Position numbers and translations under genes: made by a program. A DNA stretch of 16,147 nt from Flectobacillus sp. (GTDB taxonomy: Bacteria > Bacteroidota > Bacteroidia > Cytophagales > Spirosomataceae): the NCBI GenBank assembly GCA_029865665.1, contig JARXAV010000071.1, forward strand, positions 1 through 16,147. Reading direction: 5' to 3'. Positions 1-5,854 of this stretch are shown piece by piece; within the stretch, counting starts at the first letter, position 1; the number at the start of each line of letters is the position of its first letter. The notes below the pieces were generated by a model. The model was not told where the DNA came from, made no database searches, and saw only the letters and a list, made by a program, of their open reading frames with translations.

Positions 1-58
1 CTATACCGAATGGGTAAAACATTTTGAAGGATTGATTGATACGTTGGTGAAAGAGTAG
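1..58 (+). CDS. 3' end of an unidentified gene (partial)
   Basis: An open frame entering from the left edge encodes about 18 residues, ending KHFEGLIDTLVKE before a TAG at 56-58. It is followed 25 bp later by a strong terminator hairpin, as expected for the true end of a gene. A diverged copy of the same 3' end lies at 826-904, where a short KHFEGL frame is still readable. Too little of the protein is visible to name a family. The call as a gene end rests on the open frame, the terminator and the duplicated copy. Confidence 0.55.
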   Translation, partial: YTEWVKHFEGLIDTLVKE

Positions 59-99
59 GAGAGAACTGGTTTTAAACCCTTGCAATAGCTAGACGAGAT
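14..99 (+). repeat. Direct repeat, copy 1 (gene 3' end plus palindrome)
   Basis: This segment covers the last codons of the left-edge gene, a palindrome with a GGTTTTAAACC core, and the left arm of the terminator. Copy 2 is at 826-904 in the same orientation. The first 20 bases agree at 19 positions, and the last 35 or so (palindrome, then ttgcaatag and a gac-agat tail) are also clearly alike. The middle differs by small deletions. The pair encloses the AT-rich hypothetical gene at 208-771. Confidence 0.7.
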
Positions 100-124
100 G
101 TTGGAATTTTGTCTAGCTATTTTG
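84..124 (+). terminator. Rho-independent terminator after the left-edge gene
   Basis: The arms aatagctagac (84-94) and gtctagctatt (111-121) are perfectly complementary over 11 bp around a 16-nt loop, and further T residues follow. It lies 25 bp past the stop of the left-edge gene. The duplicated copy at 826-904 keeps only the left arm and so has lost this hairpin. Confidence 0.75.
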
Positions 125-207
125 GTTTCTCTGTACTTATTGGATAGATACAGTTTTGATTTATAGTTAGCGATAGTTAAAATAGATTCATAATTACAAA
201 ATAAGAT

Positions 208-771
208 ATGCACATACTAATATTGTTCTACTCTTTTATGCAGTTGTTGATAGCAGACCAAGAGCCTATTTTAAAAATTTCGGGAAATAAAAGTACTCAT
301 ATTAACTATAAACGGGCTACTACTCCGAGTCGGCTAAAGCTGCATAGCATACTATCGAAACAACTTATAAATAGAGTGGAAAACGATAATTCCTTCAAGA
401 AATTCTTTGATAGCTGTACTAACGAATCATTGACTCATATATCGTCATTACTTATTTTAAGAGTAGAAAATGGTAAAATCAACTATTGTAATGCTTCTTG
501 GAAGAAAGACTTTCCTCTTGATTTTATATTGAATAACTTTTTGAAGAAAAATATAACCATTGATTCTTTTGAAAAACGAGCTGGTAGCGAATCGTTCAAG
601 GAGATAGGCGTATTTTGTGTGTATGATGCACAAACGTCTATTTTTGAAATGGAGTTTGCCGAAATAAAAGCTAATAAATATTATCACATTGGTAAACGAC
701 TCATCAAAAAAATCAACGGCGTATCTAAAGCTAATATCATCAATCACCATCATGACACGGTTCGAGAGTAA
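208..771 (+). CDS. Hypothetical protein, AT-rich
   Basis: The gene encodes 187 residues of unrecognised family. The first ATG is at 208 and a second in-frame ATG at 238 (residue 11) is an equally possible start; neither has a distinctive ribosome site. The first dozen or so residues are hydrophobic but short and are not a convincing signal peptide. The rest is soluble-looking, rich in Lys, Asn, Ile and Phe. A stretch around residues 80-100 (RVENGKINYCNASW) is faintly reminiscent of PAS-type sensor domains, but this is too weak to assign. The gene sits alone between diverged direct repeats of its upstream neighbour's 3' end, and its composition is more AT-rich than the large operon downstream, both compatible with insertion. 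No terminator is evident after it. It could also be a decayed remnant of a longer protein. Confidence 0.5.
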   Translation: MHILILFYSFMQLLIADQEPILKISGNKSTHINYKRATTPSRLKLHSILSKQLINRVENDNSFKKFFDSCTNESLTHISSLLILRVENGKINYCNASWKKDFPLDFILNNFLKKNITIDSFEKRAGSESFKEIGVFCVYDAQTSIFEMEFAEIKANKYYHIGKRLIKKINGVSKANIINHHHDTVRE

Positions 772-825
772 TCAGTGAGGCAACATTTACAGAGAACTAG
801 AATAACTCATTTATTATAAGAATTA

Positions 826-904
826 GTAAAACATTTTGAGGGATTAATACTTTGGAGAAGTAGGGTACAATGGGTTTTAACCCGTTGCAATAGTTGGACA
901 AGAT
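826..904 (+). repeat. Direct repeat, copy 2 (relic of gene 3' end plus palindrome)
   Basis: This is the diverged copy of 14-99. It retains the KHFEGL coding relic, the palindrome tgggttttaaccc at 871-883, and the ttgcaatag tail. The reading frame no longer stops at the same place because of small deletions, and the right arm of the terminator is absent. It occupies most of the gap between the hypothetical gene at 208-771 and the DUF3883 gene. Confidence 0.7.
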
Positions 905-959
905 TTCCAAACCTCATGAATAACAATCATTCTACTACAAACACACAAACCAATAACAA

Positions 960-1721
960 ATGAAACATGAGAATTATGAAATACTTAATCTCTTAGGCTA
1001 TGGACTAGCCAAGTTCGATAATGAATTTATTAAGCAATTTGGTTTTACAACGAAGATTGCATTTTTTGACTATTTTGTGCAATTGAATATTGTCGAAACT
1101 GGGAGTGTCGTCAAAAATAGGATGGATTTGTTTGACCCGTTTTTTGAGAATAATAGAAAAGGGTGGTGGCAAAAAGGCGACGCTTATATCCACCGAAAAC
1201 AGCTAATTGATAGCCTTTTCGGGAATGAAAATGTAGTTGGATATGCCAATATTGTGAAACTGTATTTACAAGAAAGCTATAAAGTGCAAGACCTTTCGGT
1301 GGAAGTGAAGCCAATCGTGAAATCGAGATTTAGAAAAATGAGCGAAACAGGATTAGAAGCAGAATTGTATTTTATCAATAACTTCCAATCCATCAAGCAC
1401 TTTGAAGGGGGCGTTTTGGAAGATGCCCGATTATATGGAGATGGATATGATTTTCAGGTTAGTGTCAATGAAAAAACGTTGCTGTCAGAAGTAAAAGGGA
1501 TTAGGGCTAAAAAAGGCAGATTCAGACTCACTGAAAATGAATATGCCAAAGCAGAAGAATATCAGTACGATTATTTAGTGACGCTCGTATTAAATTTAGA
1601 CGATTCACCCACTTTTTTAACGATAGAAAACCCGTTGAGAAATTTAAAATTTGAGAAAAAAACATTCAAATCTGACGATAAAATTGAGTATCACGTAATG
1701 GCTGATATAGGTTTAAATTAG
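960..1721 (+). CDS. DUF3883 / NO VEIN C-terminal domain protein (PD-(D/E)XK-like)
   Basis: The protein has 253 residues. The C-terminal half (about 128-228) fits the DUF3883 (protein NO VEIN, C-terminal) family: a G-E-AE start at 131-135, GYDF with Asp164, SEVKG with Glu177 and Lys179, then FRLTENE at 188-194 and a late IENPL. The D...ExK pattern is that of the PD-(D/E)XK nuclease fold, so DNA cleavage or binding is possible but unproven. The N-terminal 125 residues have no domain I recognise. Family members often occur beside restriction or other defence genes; here the only partner is the zinc-ribbon gene 12 bp downstream, probably co-transcribed. ATG at 960 follows an A-rich leader and gives a compact N-terminus. 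I am fairly sure of the domain and unsure of the role. Confidence 0.8.
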   Translation: MKHENYEILNLLGYGLAKFDNEFIKQFGFTTKIAFFDYFVQLNIVETGSVVKNRMDLFDPFFENNRKGWWQKGDAYIHRKQLIDSLFGNENVVGYANIVKLYLQESYKVQDLSVEVKPIVKSRFRKMSETGLEAELYFINNFQSIKHFEGGVLEDARLYGDGYDFQVSVNEKTLLSEVKGIRAKKGRFRLTENEYAKAEEYQYDYLVTLVLNLDDSPTFLTIENPLRNLKFEKKTFKSDDKIEYHVMADIGLN

Positions 1722-1733
1722 AGAAAAAAGAAG

Positions 1734-1925
1734 ATGGAAAATGAATCAATATTGTACGTGCCGACCGTAATCACACCTGTTAAACTCAACGATATTAGTT
1801 ATCCTTGTCCTGTATGTGATTGGATGATAGCTATAAATACGCTCGTAGATGAAAAGAGAATTCACTCAGTCACTTGTGAAAACTGTGAACACATGGTGAT
1901 ACTTAAAATAAAAAAACTGAACTAA
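1734..1925 (+). CDS. Small zinc-ribbon protein
   Basis: This 63-residue protein carries two CxxC knuckles, Cys25-Pro-Val-Cys28 and Cys48-Glu-Asn-Cys51, separated by 19 residues, the usual layout of a zinc ribbon that binds one zinc ion. No other domain is present. It starts 12 bp after the DUF3883 stop with an A/G-rich leader (agaaaaaagaag) that could serve as a ribosome site, so the two genes are probably one transcript. The partner could be the DUF3883 protein, with the ribbon providing nucleic-acid or protein contact, but that rests only on adjacency. The start codon is the first ATG in frame. Confidence 0.7.
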   Translation: MENESILYVPTVITPVKLNDISYPCPVCDWMIAINTLVDEKRIHSVTCENCEHMVILKIKKLN

Positions 1926-2018
1926 TCTTTCTGCACCAAGATAATGGATTAACCTATTGATTTTGAGTGCCTCCTGATAACGGATATACGATTAACTTAT
2001 AACTTCTTGTTACTCACC

Positions 2019-2570
2019 ATGACCAAAGACGAATTAATCACCGCCATACGAACTGCTTTTAAATCTGTTACTTTAGAAAATGGTATTGGGCTTTGGGAAG
2101 CACATGGAATTGATTTCTATTATGGTTTTTCTAACATGATGTTGGAATTGAAGCTCAAAGACGAACGGGTTAATTGGGATAAAATTCCTTACAAAGACTT
2201 GGCTGAGTGCAGTAGCTCGCTATCATTTTTTGATGCCAAGGGAATGCGGTTTTGCTTACCGAAGTTTTTTCTTTTTGATTAATTGTCAAAGGAGCTATAT
2301 GCAGAGGAGGGTATCGAATCACCAGATCTCTTATTTACCTTGAGTTATGAAGTGAGTGGAGAATTTAAGCAAGAAATATTTTCGCTTTTTGACCGTCCAC
2401 AAATCCAGTGCATTATTGATTTTTTGGAATACAAATTGGCTGAAATTGAAGTACAACGTGAGGAAGCCTTAACGAATGAGGACTATCTAGCTCTATTTTA
2501 TGTGGAAAATGACTGCACCCAACTTCGTGAAACGATTAATGAATGGAAACAAAAGGTGCTTTCCCTGTAG
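2019..2570 (+). pseudogene. DUF6714-like protein gene interrupted by one in-frame TAA
   Basis: Two open stretches lie in the same frame, separated only by the TAA at 2280-2282. The first, from ATG 2019 (MTKDELITAIRTAF), contains features I associate with DUF6714 proteins: a GI-L-EA motif, an acidic DERVNWDKIP stretch, then LSFFDAKGMRFCLP. The second continues with SPDLLFTLSYEVSG, a QIQCIIDFLEYK helix and a Leu-rich, Trp-containing end, matching the expected C-terminal half. The break falls where such proteins have a D-(Y/L)-L turn, so a single change of a TAT or TAC Tyr codon would explain it. The upstream TTG at 2007 is a poorer start than ATG 2019. A TTG at 2283 could in principle re-initiate a 95-residue C-terminal piece. 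Function is unknown; the family name is from memory of its pattern. Confidence 0.65.
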
Positions 2571-2664
2571 AAATGAGCATTTTAATGTAACTTATACTGA
2601 TTAAGTTAATTCAACATACAAGAGAAGACAGTTCCTTTATGTTACACGATGACCAATAGCACCT

Positions 2665-3447
2665 ATGAAATTAAAAGTTAGTTGTCAACTCGACTACCAA
2701 GTTCATGAAAATGCCGCCTTAATTTTGATGCTTCGTCCGCAAAGTGGGATAAAACAGGAGATTATCGAAGGAAGTTTTGTGATAACACCATCCATTCCCA
2801 TTGTCGATTACAAAGACCATTATGGCAATTTATGCAATCGCTTATTAGTTCCTTCTGGATTTTTTAGCGTTAAAACAGCATCCGTTGGCATTACAAGCGA
2901 TACCATAGAAGTAGATTTCAACGCAGGTTTAATTTCTGTGGAGAATTTACCCGCAGATACCTTGGTTTACATTGTACCAAGTCGTTATTGCGAATCGGAT
3001 AAATTAGCCAATCTTGCAAGGGAAGTTACCCAAAATTTCACGCCAGGTTATCCCCAAGTAGAAGCCATTCGGCAATGGATTAGCAATCATATCAAATACG
3101 AGTATGGGCATAGTTTACCCACTACGTCGGCGTATGAGATGGCTCAAACCAGAATCGGTGTTTGTCGTGATTTTGCACATCTAGGCATCAGTTTATGTCG
3201 TGCATTAAGTATTCCAGCACGTATGGTAGTGGGGTATTTATATGAGTTGAATCCGATGGATTTACATGCTTGGTTCGAAGCCTACGTAGGCGATAGGTGG
3301 TACACTTTTGATGCTACGCAAAACGTTCCGAAAGGGAATAGAATTGTGATTGCTTATGGAAGAGATGCCAGTGATGTCGCCTTTGCCACGCAATTTGGCA
3401 ATATGGAGTTATTGAACATGCAGGTCTCGGTGGAGGCAGTATTATAA
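2665..3447 (+). CDS. Transglutaminase-like (cysteine protease fold) family protein
   Basis: The protein has 260 residues. An N-terminal beta-rich domain (about 1-110), typical of bacterial transglutaminase-like proteins, precedes the catalytic core. The core shows GVCRDFAHL with Cys167, DLHAWFEAYV with His201 and the W-FDAT motif with Asp216, a complete Cys-His-Asp triad with normal spacing. The family's members act as peptidases or amidases more often than as true cross-linkers; the substrate cannot be read here. No signal peptide is seen, so a cytoplasmic location is likely. It stands alone: 94 bp separate it from the broken DUF6714-like gene and about 200 bp from the small ORF downstream. 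ATG 2665 places the first strand (KLKVSCQLDY) where the family normally begins. The family assignment is secure and the role unknown. Confidence 0.88.
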   Translation: MKLKVSCQLDYQVHENAALILMLRPQSGIKQEIIEGSFVITPSIPIVDYKDHYGNLCNRLLVPSGFFSVKTASVGITSDTIEVDFNAGLISVENLPADTLVYIVPSRYCESDKLANLAREVTQNFTPGYPQVEAIRQWISNHIKYEYGHSLPTTSAYEMAQTRIGVCRDFAHLGISLCRALSIPARMVVGYLYELNPMDLHAWFEAYVGDRWYTFDATQNVPKGNRIVIAYGRDASDVAFATQFGNMELLNMQVSVEAVL

Positions 3448-3530
3448 GCTATTGCGTTTAACTCGCAGATTCATAGCGTGAATGTTACATTCTTTATCGT
3501 GAATAAAAAATCTAAAGGCTCATCATTGTG

Positions 3531-3538
3531 TACATTTG
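3531..3538 (+). promoter_or_regulatory. Candidate -7 promoter element upstream of the small ORF
   Basis: TACATTTG matches the Bacteroidota -7 consensus TAnnTTTG exactly and lies 112 bp before the ORF at 3651. No TTTG is seen about 20 bp further upstream, where the -33 element should be, so this is half of a promoter at best. Confidence 0.3.
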
Positions 3539-3650
3539 TGATACGAATGTTGTGAGGGAAAGTAAAAGATAAATTCTCAGGTAATGTTTCGAATAAATGG
3601 TTAGTTTATTACAGAAAATCCTGCCTGCGACAGCTTCGTAAAATCAATGT

Positions 3651-3815
3651 ATGGACAACGAAAAAGAGGAGTCAGATAAAGCCTCCAATGCTTCCAAAAA
3701 ACGTAAAGAATGGGTCACGCCAGAAATGACTACCGTTGAAGTGGAAAGTGGCACAGCACTACATGCTGAGGTAGAGAAAATGTTAGCAAATAAAATTGCT
3801 AAGTCAGAAGAGTAG
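3651..3815 (+). CDS. 54-residue ORF resembling a RiPP precursor leader
   Basis: The ORF runs from ATG 3651 to TAG 3813-3815. The protein begins with a charged, disordered stretch (about 1-20, rich in Lys, Glu and Ser), then KEWVTPEMTTVEVESGT at 19-35, and ends in a short charged tail. The W-x-x-P-E followed by alternating hydrophobic residues and Ser-Gly-Thr resembles leader regions of Bacteroidota modified-peptide precursors that bind PqqD-like recognition domains. No radical SAM enzyme, PqqD-like protein, lasso cyclase or ABC transporter is present in the window. The tail lacks an obvious core rich in Cys, Ser/Thr or Tyr. A TACATTTG promoter half-site lies upstream and hairpins downstream. 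It may instead be an unrelated small protein. Its coding status rests on the open frame and ordered composition only. Confidence 0.45.
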   Translation: MDNEKEESDKASNASKKRKEWVTPEMTTVEVESGTALHAEVEKMLANKIAKSEE

Positions 3816-3841
3816 CGGTATTAACGATTGGATTTGTTTAA

Positions 3842-3915
3842 CTATTTATCATCCACTATTGCCTCAATAATACATTGAATGTCAGTTGGTTAGTTTGATA
3901 GAAATGTGGCCTTTC
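3842..3915 (-). pseudogene. Relic of the C-terminus of a DNA/RNA non-specific endonuclease gene
   Basis: Read on the minus strand, this gives FLSN, a stop, then PTDIQ-C-IIEA-I-VDDK and a stop codon. The intact nuclease at 14405-15829 ends FLSN-V-PTDIQ-R-IIEA-R-VDDK, so 17 of 20 residues are the same. Over the 55 bases 3846-3900 versus 14409-14463, 47 agree by hand count. The relic has a TAA in frame and a 2-bp deletion just upstream of the FLSN codons; beyond about 3915 similarity is lost. Only this tail of the gene remains. Confidence 0.8.
3846..3900. repeat. 55-bp direct repeat, left copy
   Basis: This matches 14409-14463 at 47 of 55 positions without gaps, in the same orientation. The two copies bracket the whole barrel, TANFOR-like and FN3 gene cluster. 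It coincides with the nuclease relic, so the repeat is of coding origin. Confidence 0.8.
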
Positions 3916-3923
3916 AACGTTGG

Positions 3924-3957
3924 TAGCCCTTATGCTATTAATAGGGTAACCTGTTTT
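3924..3957 (+). terminator. Weak hairpin followed by T-run, possible terminator of the small ORF
   Basis: An imperfect inverted repeat pairs ggt-ccct with aggg-acc around a short loop and is followed by tgttttt. The stem has mismatches and a bulge, so this is weaker than the hairpin at 3977-4009. It could end transcription from the 3651-3815 ORF. Confidence 0.3.
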
Positions 3958-3976
3958 TAATGTTTACTCTATTACG

Positions 3977-4009
3977 AAATCCACTCAGTTTTTGGGTGGA
4001 TTTTTTATT
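3977..4009 (+). terminator. Rho-independent terminator before the large operon
   Basis: The arms aaatccac (3977-3984) and gtggattt (3996-4003) pair perfectly around an 11-nt loop, and the right arm runs into further T residues. It would stop transcripts coming from the left before the barrel operon. Confidence 0.65.
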
Positions 4010-4061
4010 GTACTCAACATAGATGATGCCCAATTATCCTCCCTTATCCCACAAAAGTGTT

Positions 4062-4093
4062 ATTGACAGTCACCTCTTAAAGTCAGAACTTTG
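4062..4093 (+). promoter_or_regulatory. Candidate promoter of the barrel/TANFOR/FN3 operon
   Basis: ATTG at 4062-4065, a 20-bp spacer and GAACTTTG at 4086-4093 approximate the Bacteroidota consensus TTTG-N(19-21)-TAnnTTTG, with one mismatch in each half. Transcription would start near 4100 and give a leader of about 30 nt before ATG 4132. The upstream terminator at 3977-4009 fits a fresh start here. Confidence 0.4.
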
Positions 4094-4131
4094 ATATATG
4101 TTTTAGCAAAACCCGCTTAAATATTAAAGTT

Positions 4132-5823
4132 ATGAAAAAAATATACCTATTTGCGTTACTGTGTTTCGTCCAAAGAGGTTTCTCACAAGACCTAAGCAAT
4201 TTGAAAGACCAGAAACCAATTGCTATTTCTGGCGGTATTAATCTAAACATGAGTACCTACAACAGTTTATCGGGTGGGCAAACTCGTTTAGACCCTTTTT
4301 CTTGGACACTTAGTGCTTCGCCAACGCTTAGTCTTTATGGAGTTCAATTACCTTTCTTTTTTTTACTCAACAAACAATCTCGATCACTTTCTGGGCCGTT
4401 TCAACAGTTTGGGGTAAGCCCAACGTACAAATGGGCAAAAGCTCATTTGGGGTATCGTAACATTATGTTCTCGCCCTACACCTTAGGCGGAAGGCTTTTC
4501 AATGGAGTTGGTTTAGAGCTAAATCCTGGCAAATTGCGTTTTGCCGTAGTTTATGGACAATTTCAAAAAGCAGAATTAGGCTATTTGAGTGGTACAACAC
4601 CCACCAATCCTACGATACCAAATGGCTTAACGCCTGCTTATCAACGTACTGGATATGCAATGAAGTTGGGTTTTGGGACTATGCAAAACCATGTAGATAT
4701 AAGTTTATTGAAAATTAAAGATAACCAAGGTTCTATCACCTTTCCTGTCGATTTTACCAGAATAACACCTGATGAAAATACGGTAGTAGGTTTTTCGCAT
4801 CAATTTTTACTTTTCAAACATTTATTTTGGCGGAGTGATGTAGGCGTAAGTCTTTATACTCGGGATGTTCGTCGGGAAATGTTGGATGAAGAAGACTTAG
4901 CTAAATTCGCCTCCATCAAAAATCTCGTCGATATTCGGAAAGGTACTTCTTTGGGTTGGGCTGGCGAAACAACGCTTGGTTTACAGTTTAATACGTTCAC
5001 GATTCAAGGGCAGTATAAGCTGATTTCATCCGATTATCAGTCGATGGGAGCTTATTTTTTCAATACCGATATGGAAGAATATACGGGGTCTGCCACGCTT
5101 GCTGCTTTACAAGGAAAAATACAATTATCGGGTACGTATGGAATCCAAAAAGATAATGTCAGTAAACTCAAAGAATACACGACAACTCGAAATATTGGAG
5201 CAGCAAATTTGAATGTACAATTTTCAAAAACACTGGGATTATCCGTGAATTATTCCAATTATGGGACTACTCAAAACATTCCTTCTCAAATTATTGATAC
5301 CGTTAAAATCGCACAACTTAATCAGAGTTTAATGATTGCTCCTCGTTGGTTCAAACTCTCAGGAAAGATTTCTCATGCGGTTAATGGGGTAGTATCTTAT
5401 CAAAACTCCAATGATTTGAACACCATTTCAAAAGTACGTACCGACTTCAATAACCTTTTTGGCTCATTGACTTATAGTTATGGCATTCCTTCCCGAAAGA
5501 TAAGTTTTACCCCAGGGTTAATTTATATTCGAAATCTCTTACCTATTTACAATACGTCATCGCTTGGTGCTTCATTTGCTGCTCAAAGAGGGAGTAAAAC
5601 GAATAATTTCACGACATCTCTATCGGTTAATTATACTCAAAACGCTCAAAATCAGGTAAATACTGGGAGTACCTTTAATACTCGTTTAAATGGCACGTAT
5701 CGACTAACTAAGAAGCAACAATTGACGTTAAGTGTATCGTCTATCGTGAATACGGATAAAAAAACCGAACGAAGAAATTTTTCTGAATTATATATGAATG
5801 CTGGTTATGGCATTTCATTCTAA
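4132..5823 (+). CDS. Outer-membrane beta-barrel protein
   Basis: The protein has 563 residues and a signal peptide (about 1-19, ending GFSQ). From residue 30 to the end there is a near-continuous series of amphipathic strands with alternating hydrophobic residues, many Gly, Tyr, Asn and Ser, and short polar loops. The last residue is Phe, following a GYGISF strand, the usual end of outer-membrane barrels. No plug, OmpA, TonB-dependent receptor or PorP/SprF domain is evident by eye, although PorP/SprF-like function is worth considering. It is the first gene of a likely three-gene operon, 31 bp before the giant TANFOR-like gene. It could be an anchor, channel or export partner for that protein, but this is inferred from order and spacing only. 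The membrane location is well supported; the role is not. Confidence 0.82.
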   Translation: MKKIYLFALLCFVQRGFSQDLSNLKDQKPIAISGGINLNMSTYNSLSGGQTRLDPFSWTLSASPTLSLYGVQLPFFFLLNKQSRSLSGPFQQFGVSPTYKWAKAHLGYRNIMFSPYTLGGRLFNGVGLELNPGKLRFAVVYGQFQKAELGYLSGTTPTNPTIPNGLTPAYQRTGYAMKLGFGTMQNHVDISLLKIKDNQGSITFPVDFTRITPDENTVVGFSHQFLLFKHLFWRSDVGVSLYTRDVRREMLDEEDLAKFASIKNLVDIRKGTSLGWAGETTLGLQFNTFTIQGQYKLISSDYQSMGAYFFNTDMEEYTGSATLAALQGKIQLSGTYGIQKDNVSKLKEYTTTRNIGAANLNVQFSKTLGLSVNYSNYGTTQNIPSQIIDTVKIAQLNQSLMIAPRWFKLSGKISHAVNGVVSYQNSNDLNTISKVRTDFNNLFGSLTYSYGIPSRKISFTPGLIYIRNLLPIYNTSSLGASFAAQRGSKTNNFTTSLSVNYTQNAQNQVNTGSTFNTRLNGTYRLTKKQQLTLSVSSIVNTDKKTERRNFSELYMNAGYGISF

Positions 5824-5854
5824 CAAAAGATAGGCATCCTTTAATACTTTCAAT

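Noticed and set aside
1..213. 70-codon open frame on the minus strand at the left edge
   Set aside because: It runs through the terminator hairpin and opposite the better-supported plus-strand gene end, and its translation resembles no protein.
2011..2660. Similarity between the leaders gttactcaccatgaccaa (about 2009) and gttacacgatgaccaa (about 2642)
   Set aside because: The match is only about 15 bases with gaps and does not extend, so chance or a common leader composition explains it.
3904..3960. 18-codon ORF beginning MWPFNVGSPY
   Set aside because: It overlaps the edge of the nuclease relic and the weak hairpin, is very short and has no supporting signal.
4023..4094. 23-codon ORF beginning MMPNYPP
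   Set aside because: It lies across the candidate promoter of the large operon and has no ribosome site or recognisable composition.
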